From NCBI RefSeq assembly GCF_001718835.1, contig NZ_CP013442.1, positions 558,001 through 622,000 of the forward strand: a DNA stretch of 64,000 nt, read 5' to 3'. Below the pieces are notes generated by a model that was not told the origin of the DNA, did not search any database, and was given only the letters and a program-made list of their open reading frames with translations. Positions within the stretch are counted from its first letter, which is position 1, and each line of letters begins with the position of its first letter. The stretch is from Burkholderia cepacia (lineage in GTDB: Bacteria > Pseudomonadota > Gammaproteobacteria > Burkholderiales > Burkholderiaceae). Below are positions 1 to 8,245 of the stretch, in pieces. The position numbers were made by a program, and so were the translations under genes.

Positions 1-544
1 GCGTCGCGGCCCACTGGTCCAGGTACTCGATGGCCTTGTCGGCGTATTGCTTGTCGTTCGACACCTTCCAGCGCAGCGCGTCGCCATAGGCGGCGGCGAT
101 GTCGTTGTAGAGGGCGCCGTAGTTCTGGCCATGCGTGGGATCATTGCCGCGATAGATGCCGACCTGCGGGTTCGGCTTGTTCGTCAGGCGCGTGTGACCG
201 TTGGCGACGAGCACGTTCCAGCTATCGATCCACGGGGAAGCGTGCGCGCCGACTTTAGTGCGCATGCGCTCGAAATCCGCCTCGGTATGCAGCAAGCCAG
301 GATGCGTGAAGGTGCGGGTTTGGGCAGTGCCTGCCGACGTCGCACCTGCGTCGATACCGCCAGAAGTCGGAGCAACTCCGGACGCCTGGGCGCTGTTGTT
401 TGCCGATGTACGCTCACCGTCTGTAACCGCGTTACCTCCGTCACCGCCGCATCCGGCCAGAAGCGTTGCACCGAGCCCCATCACGAAATGGCGTCGTGCA
501 ATGTTCTCGATGTCGTCGAGTGGGACGATTTCCTCGAACAGCAT
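1..544 (-). CDS. Alginate-lyase-like Tat lipoprotein, N-terminal part
   Basis: The frame stays open to the window edge, so only the N-terminal part (about 181 residues) is seen. I chose the ATG at 544 because GGGAG lies 8 bases upstream; an ATG at 568 is also in frame. Near residue 17 the protein has RRHFVMGLGATLLAGC, a twin-arginine signal ending in a lipobox cysteine, so it is probably a Tat-exported lipoprotein. A low-complexity linker of about 40 residues follows, then a helical region (HPGLLHTEADFERMR, GNDPTHGQNYGALYNDIAAAYGDA) of the type seen in alginate-lyase-fold (alpha/alpha toroid) polysaccharide lyases. The catalytic part lies outside the window, so substrate is unknown. Confidence 0.65.
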   Translation of the reverse strand, partial: MLFEEIVPLDDIENIARRHFVMGLGATLLAGCGGDGGNAVTDGERTSANNSAQASGVAPTSGGIDAGATSAGTAQTRTFTHPGLLHTEADFERMRTKVGAHASPWIDSWNVLVANGHTRLTNKPNPQVGIYRGNDPTHGQNYGALYNDIAAAYGDALRWKVSNDKQYADKAIEYLDQWAAT

Positions 545-743
545 CGTCGGTGCTCCCTTGTCTCGCATGTCTAGATCCCCAGCTTTTTAGCTATAGTCAG
601 ACAAAAATGTACTAACCGGTCCGTATTTATCAGAAACGGGTAGCATTCTAGCCAGTGTGATAGGGATCCAATCAAGCGGAAAATAATAAATTCACCAATG
701 ACATGCACTTGTCACATAAGCGTCCGGCGAACCCATCCCGTGG

Positions 744-1808
744 TTAAGCCGGTTCTGGCTTCCAGTTCTGGGGTAAGAGTTCGTCGAGCCGAGCTGCCGG
801 ATGCACCGGCAGCCGCGCAAGGACGTCCTTAAGGTAGACGTAGGGATCGTGGCCGTTCATCTTGGCCGACTGAACCAGGCTCATGACGGCGGCAGCGCGG
901 CGGCCGGCTCGCAACGAGCCCGCGAACAGCCAGTTGTTTCGGCCGATGGCGATCGGACGGATCTGGTTTTCGCACCAGTTGTTATCGATCGGGACTTGCG
1001 GATCGTCGAGGTAACGCGTCAGCGCGGCCCATCGTCGTAGGCTGTAGTCGAGCGCCTTTGCGATCGCGGTACCTTCGCTTACGCGGCTCCTTTGTTCGAT
1101 CATCCACGCATGCAGCGCATCGGCGATCGGTTGAGCACGTCGTTGCCGCATTTCCAGGCGAGATGGCGCGGCCAGTTGCTGCACTTCGCGCTCAATCTCG
1201 TAGAGCTGGCCGATGTGGTTCAAGGCGTCCTGCGCAATCTGGCTTTTGTTCGCGACATGCAGGTCGTAGAACTTGCGCCGTGCGTGCGCCATGCAGCCCA
1301 GTTCGGTGATGCCCTGTGCAAACAGCGCTTTGTAGCCCGTGAAGTCATCGCACACGAGTCCGCCCCGCCAATCATCGAGGAATGCCCTCGCATGCTCGCC
1401 TGATTGAATCGCCCCGGAAATGTAGGAGACTTTAACGCTGGGCTGTAACAGGAGCATTGAAGGATGGAAAGCGAAAGCAAAGCAAAGAAGCCGACCGGGG
1501 CGCGGTATTCTGAGGAGGTTCAGGAGCGCACCGTGCGGATGGTGTTCGATCACCTGGGCAGGCACCGGTGACTGGATCAGCGTCTCGCATTGCTGGCACA
1601 CCCACTTGCCGCGCACGTGACGCTCGACGGTAAAGACGCCGGGCGTGTAATCCAGCTTCTCGCTGACGTCTTCACCGATCCGCTTGAGCTGACACCCGCA
1701 CGCGCACGTAGTGGACGCCGGCTCGTGACGCACTTCCACGCGCGGCAGATTCGCCGGCAACGGCGCGCGGCGCGATTGCTTACGCGGCCGAGGGCACTGT
1801 CTGCTCAC
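744..1808 (-). pseudogene. tnpC: IS66 TnpC transposase, truncated and interrupted
   Basis: The 354-codon reading frame is a chimera. Residues 12-88 match the zinc-finger region of IS66 TnpC (CACGC...CQQC) and residues 130-354 match its catalytic core, including CDDFTGYK and the terminal catalytic Glu in NNWCENQIRPIAIGRNNWLF. Between them, about 43 residues are the reverse complement of an unrelated IS3-type end. The stretch that normally carries the first catalytic Asp (HADETP) is absent, and so is the N-terminal leucine-zipper region; intact TnpC is about 510-530 residues. It cannot be an active transposase. Confidence 0.85.
1421..1552 (+). mobile_element. IS3-family (IS407-like) 5' end fragment
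   Basis: Starting at TGTAGGAGAC (1421), an ATG at 1464 opens the first 30 codons of an IS3-group OrfA helix-turn-helix protein (MESESKAKKPTGARYSEEVQ, then RTVRMVFDHLG). The frame then runs into IS66 sequence and stops. The right junction (GATCACCTGGGC, about 1547-1558) fits both the IS3 orfA and the IS66 tnpC sequence, so microhomology probably guided the deletion. Identification rests on recalled family sequence. Confidence 0.7.
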
Positions 1809-1829
1809 TTGACACCGGCCTGCTAATGG

Positions 1830-1855
1830 GTGTCCACCTACTCTTAAGTGGACAC
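1830..1855. repeat. Inverted repeat, 8-bp arms
   Basis: GTGTCCAC and GTGGACAC flank a 10-base spacer. The repeat lies between the truncated tnpC and the right IS66 end, where the small IS66 genes should be. GTGTCCAC-type ends occur in IS3 and IS481 elements, so this may be a trace of yet another insertion. Its function is unknown. Confidence 0.4.
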
Positions 1856-2117
1856 GTTACTCCCAAGCCCCTTAGCTCAACTCAAGACGGGTTCGCCGGA
1901 CGTTTACGGAAAAAATGGCGTTGGTACGTCTGACACTCAAACATCGGCAGTCTGCCGTAGATTCGCCCCAGTCGCCCGTCGGCGATGTGACCGCTGCCAC
2001 ATCGCGTGCCCAGTGATCGCTCACGGATAATTCGCCGCGAGTCTTGTGAACTCGTGGCGATTACATGACGATCACATGTTCAATCAGCATGACTGATGAC
2101 AGATAATCACATATCAA

Positions 2118-3050
2118 TCAGTAATCCCACATAACCGGTACGAAACGGTAGCTTTCACCGTTCTTTGCAATGTGACCGATGGACGGGAACGCAACATGCG
2201 CTGCGGCCAGCAGAGCGCCGGTTCTCGCTGCGTCGTCGAACAGCGCGATGCGCACGTCCACGGCCGCTTCGGGATCGTGCTCGAAGCCGTTTTGCCATGC
2301 AGGATTATCGAAGTTGACTTCGAATATCGCGTCGCCCACGAAGGTCAGCTTCTCGTCGTTCGATGCGATGTCCACGACGCAATGCCCCGGCGTGTGGCCG
2401 CCCGTGACGCGCGCCGACACGCCCGCAGCAACTTCTGTGACCTGATCGAACTGCACGATGTTTTCGCTGTAGAGTTTCACGAATTTTTCAGCGGCTTTGC
2501 GGAGCGCCGGGGGAACCGTTTCCGGCATCACCGTCTTGCTGAAATCGGGATTTTTCCAGAACGCGACTTCCGCGGCCGACACGTGAATGCGCACGTCCGG
2601 GCGCAGCCTGGCCTTGACACCGTCGACGTTCAGGCCGCCGACGTGATCCATGTGCATATGCGTGATCACGATATCGGTGATCGCAGCCAGGTCGATCCCG
2701 GCCGATTCCAGGCGCATCACCGACTGCCCCGCGCGCGTGAAGTATTCGAAACCATCGCCTACGCCGGAGTCGATCAAGATCAATTGTTCACCGCTGCGCA
2801 CGAGCGCGATATTCAGCGCCCAGTCGAACATATCGCGCTGCAGAAAACGACCATCGAACCATTCGTTGCGATCCGCTTCGCTCACGTTGGTGGACATGGT
2901 GGACGTCGGCAACGGCAGAACACCATCGCTGATCAGAACGACATCGATGTCCCCCACGCGCACGGCGTAACGAGAAGGCACGAGTTCGCCCGAACCTTCC
3001 TTGCCGAGGTTGGCGGTAACGGGCTGCACATTTCGCGTTGTTTCGCTCAT
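2118..3050 (-). CDS. MBL-fold metallo-hydrolase (paralogue 1)
   Basis: 310-residue metallo-beta-lactamase-fold hydrolase. The metal motif HMHMDH lies at residues 131-136, followed by a second His motif (GGHTPGHC) and an Asp in VGDA. The family includes lactonases and thiol- or ester-cleaving enzymes; no substrate can be read from sequence. I chose the ATG at 3050 because AGGA sits 9 bases upstream; a TTG two codons earlier is too close to it. There is no signal peptide, so it should be cytoplasmic. It is close to the second MBL gene at 5152 (shared SRYA-R-G--DV near residue 25). A shared LysR-type promoter module lies upstream at 3164-3242. Confidence 0.85.
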   Translation of the reverse strand: MSETTRNVQPVTANLGKEGSGELVPSRYAVRVGDIDVVLISDGVLPLPTSTMSTNVSEADRNEWFDGRFLQRDMFDWALNIALVRSGEQLILIDSGVGDGFEYFTRAGQSVMRLESAGIDLAAITDIVITHMHMDHVGGLNVDGVKARLRPDVRIHVSAAEVAFWKNPDFSKTVMPETVPPALRKAAEKFVKLYSENIVQFDQVTEVAAGVSARVTGGHTPGHCVVDIASNDEKLTFVGDAIFEVNFDNPAWQNGFEHDPEAAVDVRIALFDDAARTGALLAAAHVAFPSIGHIAKNGESYRFVPVMWDY

Positions 3051-3163
3051 TTTCAATAGTCCTGTTGATCAAGTTGAACAAGCCACGCTGCGCGGCAGGG
3101 TTCACGAGTACGATCACGAATTCCGCATGATTTGTTTTACTCACAGTCGACCCGCGCGTGACG

Positions 3164-3242
3164 GATTGTAGTAACGGAGAACGAACACCAGTAGCATTGC
3201 GAATGCGCACACCATGTTGTCGGAACGGCAACGATCGACAGC
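3164..3242 (-). promoter_or_regulatory. Shared promoter module, copy 1 (MBL paralogue 1)
   Basis: Read on the minus strand: dyad GATCGTTGCC...ACAACATGGTG, then TACTGG, 17 bases, and TACAAT as -10 (3165-3170). The inferred start is near 3158, about 108 bases before the ATG at 3050. It aligns without gaps to the other six copies. The rest of 3051-3398 shows no gene. Confidence 0.7.
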
Positions 3243-3398
3243 GCACAAGCGACAAGAGATAACGCGAGCCGCCACTTTGCCGGGCAACAGTTCCACATGA
3301 ACGTCCTCTTCCGTGGAGCGCTTCTTTCGTTGGTGCCCGTCTCCAACGCCAACAGCACCCTGCATTCGTCTTCACAGCCAATCGAAGCCCCGGCGTGC

Positions 3399-4409
3399 TC
3401 AGAGAACAATGCAGTTCTCGTCAACCGGCTCGTAAACGTTGCTCGTCTCTCCGATCATGTCCAGGAGCTCACGCTCGATCTGCTGGCAAATTCGTGTGAT
3501 CGGGACGTCGTTCGCACTTCCTTCGAACGGGTTTTCCGTGCTTTCGCCCACTTGCTCGAGCACGAGATACATCCAGGAGATCATCGCGCTGAACGGAACA
3601 ACCAGCCAATACATGTTGTTATGCATGAAGCCCGACACGCTCCCATCAAGCTTCTCGAACTCGGTGAAAATTCCGAATGGAAGCAGGAGGCAAAATGACC
3701 GAACGAAGAGCTTGTTGATAACAGCATATTGTCGCGGATAAGGATAGTCCTTGATCCGTTCCGCCCGTCCTTGCTGCTCGAAGAATCCCTTGATCGACCT
3801 TTCAAACTCCATATAGAAAATCTCGTCGATCTTGTCGATTTCGAGAAAGCGTTTGATCGTTGCAGATTGCGATACCAGCAATCGCGTCGTCTTGTTCTCA
3901 GCCGCCAACAGCGATTCGATCTCGGCCTGCGGCAAATATCGCTCGAGCGCCTGCTCCAGCGACGTTTCCCACTCCGGCACGCGGTAATGCTTGTGTCGGT
4001 ATTCCGCGTTGGACGCGTTGCCGGAGCTTTCCCAAATCTTAGGGCTTCTCAGCTGATATCGAAGCGCCGTCAACCACGCACAGTGCCGGAAGACGATCGC
4101 CCTCCCGACAGCCGGGTCCGCCGGAAAATCCCGGCTCATCACGCCCAGGAATCGACTGCCGTTCAGGATGTCAGTCCAGATCTGCTGCGCGTCCGCTGCC
4201 CTGTTGTAGGTCTGTACGTTCTTGAAGCCCACGATAAACGACGTGGCCGTACCCAGCAACACCACAATCGACAGCGGGATCGACGGCCACTCCAATCCGA
4301 GAAACCGATAAAGAACAATCGGCAACGAACCGCATGCCAGCAAAGCGTAAAGTTGCCGTCTCGACCAGTAGACAAACTTGGGCAGCGTGTACGACTTCCC
4401 CAGGTGCAT
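3399..4409 (-). CDS. Bestrophin-family (YneE/UPF0187) channel protein
   Basis: 336 residues, the usual length for bacterial bestrophins, which form pentameric anion or cation channels in the inner membrane. Visible are the N-terminal YWSRRQLYAL helix, two early hydrophobic segments (residues 21-60), the central soluble helices (IWTDILNGSRFLGV) and a second membrane pair near residues 225-280 (SFCLLLPFGIF, MYWLVVPFSAMISWMYLVLEQVGE). The C-terminal ENPFEGSANDVPITRICQQI is typical of the family. The ATG at 4409 has GGGAG 8 bases upstream. The nearest upstream promoter is module copy 2, which would leave a leader of about 300 bases. Confidence 0.9.
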   Translation of the reverse strand: MHLGKSYTLPKFVYWSRRQLYALLACGSLPIVLYRFLGLEWPSIPLSIVVLLGTATSFIVGFKNVQTYNRAADAQQIWTDILNGSRFLGVMSRDFPADPAVGRAIVFRHCAWLTALRYQLRSPKIWESSGNASNAEYRHKHYRVPEWETSLEQALERYLPQAEIESLLAAENKTTRLLVSQSATIKRFLEIDKIDEIFYMEFERSIKGFFEQQGRAERIKDYPYPRQYAVINKLFVRSFCLLLPFGIFTEFEKLDGSVSGFMHNNMYWLVVPFSAMISWMYLVLEQVGESTENPFEGSANDVPITRICQQIERELLDMIGETSNVYEPVDENCIVL

Positions 4410-4720
4410 GCTGTTAACTCCCAGCGGACAAGCAGTTGATCGAGGTGGAATTCAGACGGTCATCCGCGCGACACGGAATTTCACCGGCACCGCGAAGCCC
4501 CTGACGCCCGGATAAGGTGTCGACAACATCGAGATTCGGCTGCTGTCTCCGAACAGCCGGCTTTGTCGCGACATCGGCTTCTCAATACTGGCGTTCGCAG
4601 GGAGACGATCACCTTGCCGCGTCGGTCGAAACCGGAAGATTCCGGAGGGTATATGGGTGGAAAAAGAGCGGCCAATGGGCATTGCAGCCGCAACCGAGCA
4701 CGCCTTTTCCACACGGGTGG
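4410..4720. other. Unassigned leader region before the bestrophin gene
   Basis: About 310 bases between the bestrophin start and the copy 2 promoter. On the minus strand an 86-codon frame (4452-4712, GTG start) ends in VPVKFRVARMTV, but it has no ribosome site and I recognise no family. It may be an untranslated leader or a decayed gene. Nothing else is visible. Confidence 0.35.
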
Positions 4721-4799
4721 AATCGTAGGATGGTCACGATTCCCGCGGTAGCCACGTTGAGAGACTCACGGTGTTGTTCAAAAGGCAACAATCCGTGCG
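4721..4799 (-). promoter_or_regulatory. Shared promoter module, copy 2 (bestrophin)
   Basis: On the minus strand: GATTGTTGCC, eight bases, ACAACACCGTGAG; then TACCGC, 17 bases, and TACGAT (4722-4727). It is most similar to copy 7 at 16603. It points left toward the bestrophin gene and lies back to back with copy 3, which points right. Confidence 0.75.
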
Positions 4800-4957
4800 C
4801 AGGACCATTCATTCGACTTGAGCCCTATCGCACGGCGATCGTCATCGACATTTCACGCGACCGCATCGGAAATGCACAAATTCAGCCCGGACGACCAACC
4901 GCTCCCGACACGCCCCGTGCGCTTCCTACCCCGGCAATCTTGCCGAGGTAGCCGTTC

Positions 4958-5030
4958 GCTTGGTGCAAAACGGCCAACACTATGATTCGGTTTCGCAGAC
5001 TCCTCCCTCGTGCGTTTGCTCGCTACGATT
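4958..5030 (+). promoter_or_regulatory. Shared promoter module, copy 3 (MBL paralogue 2)
   Basis: On the plus strand: GCTTGGTGCA, then CCAACACTATGA, a weak -35 (TCCTCC), 17 bases and TACGAT (5024-5029). The inferred start is near 5036, about 116 bases before the ATG at 5152. Confidence 0.7.
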
Positions 5031-5151
5031 GCGTTCTGCGGTCCTGCTCCGCGGCAAGCGTCTCGCAACCGAGGCCGCTCGTCGCGTGGGCGATGGGTTG
5101 GGCTGGGCCGATTCGACCATGGCAACGGACGATTTCTTTGGAGACTTCGTA

Positions 5152-6069
5152 ATGCTTAACGGACAAGGCGCCCAACATCGTGACGGCCCGTCGCGCAACG
5201 ACACGGCTCCGTCGCGTTACGCGCTGCGAATCGGCGAGCTCGACGTGGCGGTGATCGGCGAAGACGCGCTCCCGTTACCGATCACGACGGTGGCTATCAA
5301 TACCCCCGCGGCCGATCCGGCAACGCGGATGAACGGCATGTCTCTACTGTCAGATGCCTTCGATTGGCCACTGAACGTGGCCGTGGTCCGTAGCGGAAGC
5401 CGAAACATTCTGATCGACGCCGGGCTGGGCGCGGCGCTCCCTGGCTTCCCGCCAGCCGGGCGGTTGCACGCGAGACTGGGAGCCGCCGGCGTCGATATCG
5501 CCTCTGTCACCGACGTGATCATTACCCACCTGCACATGGACCACATCGGCGGGCTGCTCGCTGAAGGGGTAAAGAACCGGCTGCGTCCGGACGTGCGAAT
5601 TCATGTATCGGCCACCGAAATCGAATTCTGGCAGGCGCCCGATTTCTTCCACACGCCCATGTCGTCGCCGGTGCCGGACGTGCATCGGTCGGCCGCCAAT
5701 CGCTTCGTGAACGACTACCTCGGCCAGTTGAGAATGTTCGACGACGAATACGAAGTTGCGCTGGGTGTCGTCGTAAGCCGGACCGGCGGCCACACTCCCG
5801 GTCACTGCGTGGTCAGACTGGCGTCTGCCGGCGACCGAATGACGTTCGCCGGCGATGCCATATTGCCGTTCGGGTTCGAGCATCCCGAACGGCAATACGG
5901 CATCGAGCATGATCCCGAGGAGTCGGTCCGCATTCGAGTTCGTCTGCTTCAGGAGCTCGCGGCGTCCGGCGAGCTGCTGATGGCAACCCACCTGCCACTC
6001 CCGTCAATCGGTACAGTGACTGTCCACGGCGATGCCTTTCGCTGGGTACCGATCCGCAACGATGTCTGA
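5152..6069 (+). CDS. MBL-fold metallo-hydrolase (paralogue 2)
   Basis: 305-residue metallo-beta-lactamase-fold hydrolase with HLHMDH at residues 126-131, GGHTPGHC and AGDA. It is a clear paralogue of the enzyme at 2118-3050 over the whole length. I chose the ATG at 5152 because GGAG lies 9 bases upstream and the length then matches the paralogue; the frame is open much further upstream (to 4960), across the promoter. It is controlled by module copy 3. A perfect 8-bp stem follows its stop codon. Confidence 0.85.
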   Translation: MLNGQGAQHRDGPSRNDTAPSRYALRIGELDVAVIGEDALPLPITTVAINTPAADPATRMNGMSLLSDAFDWPLNVAVVRSGSRNILIDAGLGAALPGFPPAGRLHARLGAAGVDIASVTDVIITHLHMDHIGGLLAEGVKNRLRPDVRIHVSATEIEFWQAPDFFHTPMSSPVPDVHRSAANRFVNDYLGQLRMFDDEYEVALGVVVSRTGGHTPGHCVVRLASAGDRMTFAGDAILPFGFEHPERQYGIEHDPEESVRIRVRLLQELAASGELLMATHLPLPSIGTVTVHGDAFRWVPIRNDV

Positions 6070-6071
6070 TC

Positions 6072-6096
6072 GTCCTCCGGAATTGCGACGGAGGAC
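6072..6096 (+). terminator. Hairpin after MBL paralogue 2
   Basis: GTCCTCCG and CGGAGGAC pair perfectly around a 9-base loop, starting 3 bases after the stop codon of the MBL gene. There is no T-run, so terminator function is only probable. Confidence 0.5.
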
Positions 6097-6106
6097 CTCC
6101 GCCCGC

Positions 6107-6623
6107 ATGCCGAGAATAATCGGCGTCACGCGCATACGATGGCGGAACCGATCGGCGGCATCATCCCGGATCCCGCTCCACAGCAGCTCAGCCTTCTATC
6201 GACTCCTTGCAGACAGCTACGCACGTCTGCTTGATCGCCCGTTGAATCCGCCAGCCAGGTCTCCTATCGAAGCCGCCGAATGGCTTTATGAGCGCGCCGT
6301 TTGCGGTACTCGCGCACAACGCCGATCCCGATCCGCATTTTATTTATGCCAACCGGGCTGCACAGCGCCGCTTTGAATATTCCTGGGATGAAATCACCCG
6401 GATGCCGTCCCGACTCTCGGCCGAGGCTCAGAATCGCGATGAACGGCAGCAGTTCCTCGCACGCGTAGAGCGACTCGGCTACGAATCGGGCTACAAGGGC
6501 GTCGGCATCACCAAGTCCGGCAGGCGGTTCATGATCGAGGAAGCGACACTGTGGCAGCTCATCGACGCCGACGGCAAACTGCACGGTCAAGCGGTCGTGA
6601 TTCCGCGCACGCGCGACATCTGA
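6107..6623 (+). pseudogene. MEKHLA-domain (PAS-like) protein, frameshifted
   Basis: Two adjacent frames together spell one MEKHLA-domain protein, a PAS-related sensor fold. The first frame gives FYRLLADSYARLLDRPLN and IEAAEWLYER; the second, from 6288, gives APFAVLAHNADPDPHFIYAN through RFMIEEATLWQLIDADGKLHGQAVVI. Family members read LYEAPFAVLAHN here, so one extra base lies in about 6290-6299 (GAGCGCGCCG). It is either a real frameshift or a sequence error. The start is uncertain; the ATG at 6107 is one option. It lies directly behind MBL paralogue 2. Confidence 0.7.
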
Positions 6624-6864
6624 TCAGGGACACCCGCGCTACCGTGCGAGTTTCGTGGCCGTCGTTGCGCGGTCGGGAGTCGATCCGACGCGACGAAGGT
6701 CCGTCGAAGACAACGCCGTATTCCCGTATTGGCGTGTCATAGCGAGCCGACGCCGCAGAAGAACGATGGCGGGCGCCGATCGATATCTCCGGCGCTGCCC
6801 GTCGCGGCACGCGCCCGGCGTCGTGCCCCTCCGGCATGCGTCGCGTCGTGTGCCGTCATGCCGG

Positions 6865-7617
6865 CTAGGTCGCGTCGAGTCCGCCGTCGACCGTGATCAC
6901 CTGCCCCGTCATCCATGCCGCCTGCGGCGACGCCAGCGATACGATCCATGCCGCGACGTCTTCCGGCTCCCCGCGCCGACCGAGCGGAATCCGCTCGCGC
7001 TCCCGTGTCTTGATCGTATCGACCTCGGCGGCCGTTAACCTCATCCGCTCCGACAGGAATTCGGTTTCCGTCGGACCTGCCGCCACCGCGTTGACGCGTA
7101 CGCCCGCCGATGCAAGTTCCAGCGCCCAACAGCGCGTCAGGTGCTCGAGTGCGGCCTTGCTGGCCGCATAGTGCGACAACAGCGGAGCGGCCTTGTGCCC
7201 GAACGTGCTCGACACGTTGACGATGCTGCCCCGTACGGCCGTCAGATGCGGAAGCGCGGCACTCGCAAGCAACGACGGTCCGAGCGTGTTGACGGAAAAG
7301 ATCGCGCTGATTTCATCGAAAGTAGCCGCCGAAAGCGGAAGGATCGCGCCGGCGCCGGCGTTGTTGACGAGCACGTCGAGTCGCCCGCAGCGATCGATCA
7401 CCGCGTCCACGGTGCGCATCGCATCGTCCGGATTGCCGGCGTCCGCAACCACGTAGCTCGTGCCTGGCAGGTTGCGCGTAGCTGCGGCCAGCGCCTCTTC
7501 GCGGCGGCCCGTGATCACGACGCGCGCGCCTTCGCGCGCGAACGCGGCGGCGGCCGCGAGCCCGATACCGGCGCCGCCGCCGGTGATAAGGACGACCTTG
7601 TTGTCGAAAGACGGCAT
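6865..7617 (-). CDS. Short-chain dehydrogenase/reductase (SDR)
   Basis: 250-residue classical SDR oxidoreductase. It has the nucleotide-binding motif TGGGAGIG (residues 12-19), NNAG near 89, a catalytic Ser in NVSSTFG and YAASK (Tyr/Lys). The C-terminal DGGLDAT is typical. An Asp/Arg pattern after beta-2 (ITGRREEAL) favours NADP(H). It is the third gene of an operon with the Ohr-like and NmrA-like genes, read from module copy 4. A GAGGA ribosome site precedes the ATG at 7617. Substrate unknown. Confidence 0.88.
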   Translation of the reverse strand: MPSFDNKVVLITGGGAGIGLAAAAAFAREGARVVITGRREEALAAATRNLPGTSYVVADAGNPDDAMRTVDAVIDRCGRLDVLVNNAGAGAILPLSAATFDEISAIFSVNTLGPSLLASAALPHLTAVRGSIVNVSSTFGHKAAPLLSHYAASKAALEHLTRCWALELASAGVRVNAVAAGPTETEFLSERMRLTAAEVDTIKTRERERIPLGRRGEPEDVAAWIVSLASPQAAWMTGQVITVDGGLDAT

Positions 7618-7707
7618 GATTTCCTCATAGAACCGTTACGTTGAGTTTTCGTGCGACGGCAACTCCCGTCAAGGAAGGCCGCCGCACGCGATTGCGACAG
7701 CCCGCGC

Positions 7708-8223
7708 TCACGCTTCGCGTGAATCGTCGGCCGGCGCGAGTGCCACGACATGGTTGATACCGTCGTTCGCCATCTTCGTGTACGGACAGAAGCGCTCGGC
7801 ATGTCGAACGAGTTCGGCCGCGACGGCGCGCTCGACGCCCGGCAGCCGCACCCGGATATTCGCATTCAGCATGAACAGGCCGTCCATCGGATCGCGGCAG
7901 AAATCGATCGACGCCGACACCGACGCGCCGTCGATCGGCACGGTCGCCCGCGCAGCCAGCAGGCTCAGCGCACCATGGAAGCAAGCTGCATAGCTCGCGG
8001 CAAACAGCTGCTCCGGATTAGGGCCGTCGCCGGTCCCGCCAAGCTCGGGCGGCAGACGCAGTTCCATGTTGAGCCGTCCGTCATCGGAGCGGGCGATGCC
8101 CGATGCACGGCCATGCGCTGCGGCGCCGCCCGTTACGGTCACCGTGGTCGAGTACAGCGTCTGCGGTTCTCGTCCGCGATACTTGTCGAGCAACGATAGA
8201 GGGGGTGGACGCAGTGGGGCCAT
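7708..8223 (-). CDS. Ohr/OsmC-family peroxide-resistance protein
   Basis: 171 residues, slightly longer than typical Ohr (about 140) because of an N-terminal extension; SLLDKYRGREPQTLYSTTV marks the usual start. Both active-site cysteines are present, in YAACFHGAL and ERFCPYTKM, so it should reduce organic hydroperoxides with dithiol reductants. It is the middle gene of the NmrA-like, Ohr-like, SDR operon, 22 bases after the NmrA-like stop. The start could be the ATG at 8223 or a later non-ATG codon. The context supports an oxidant-defence role. Confidence 0.88.
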   Translation of the reverse strand: MAPLRPPPLSLLDKYRGREPQTLYSTTVTVTGGAAAHGRASGIARSDDGRLNMELRLPPELGGTGDGPNPEQLFAASYAACFHGALSLLAARATVPIDGASVSASIDFCRDPMDGLFMLNANIRVRLPGVERAVAAELVRHAERFCPYTKMANDGINHVVALAPADDSREA

Positions 8224-8245
8224 GGCACGCGATCGTCGTATCCGC

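Larger units (their letters stand above)
716..1907. mobile_element. IS66-family element remnant with both terminal repeats
   Basis: The left end (716-734, ATAAGCGTCCGGCGAACCC) and the right end (1889-1907) are inverted copies matching at 17 of 19 positions, as expected for IS66 ends. At 1192 bp the element is about half the usual size. The small tnpA and tnpB genes are gone and tnpC is broken. The 8 bp flanking each end do not match, so no target duplication survives. A second IS fragment is embedded at about 1421-1552. Confidence 0.8.

Noticed and set aside
711..725. TGTCACA near 711 as a second ECF41 promoter
   Set aside because: The following CGTC is only a few bases away instead of 16, and it lies in the IS66 end.
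2033..2059. Hairpin CGCCGCGAGT / ACTCGTGGCG as terminator of MBL paralogue 1
   Set aside because: One mismatch and no T-run on the minus strand; too weak to list as a feature.
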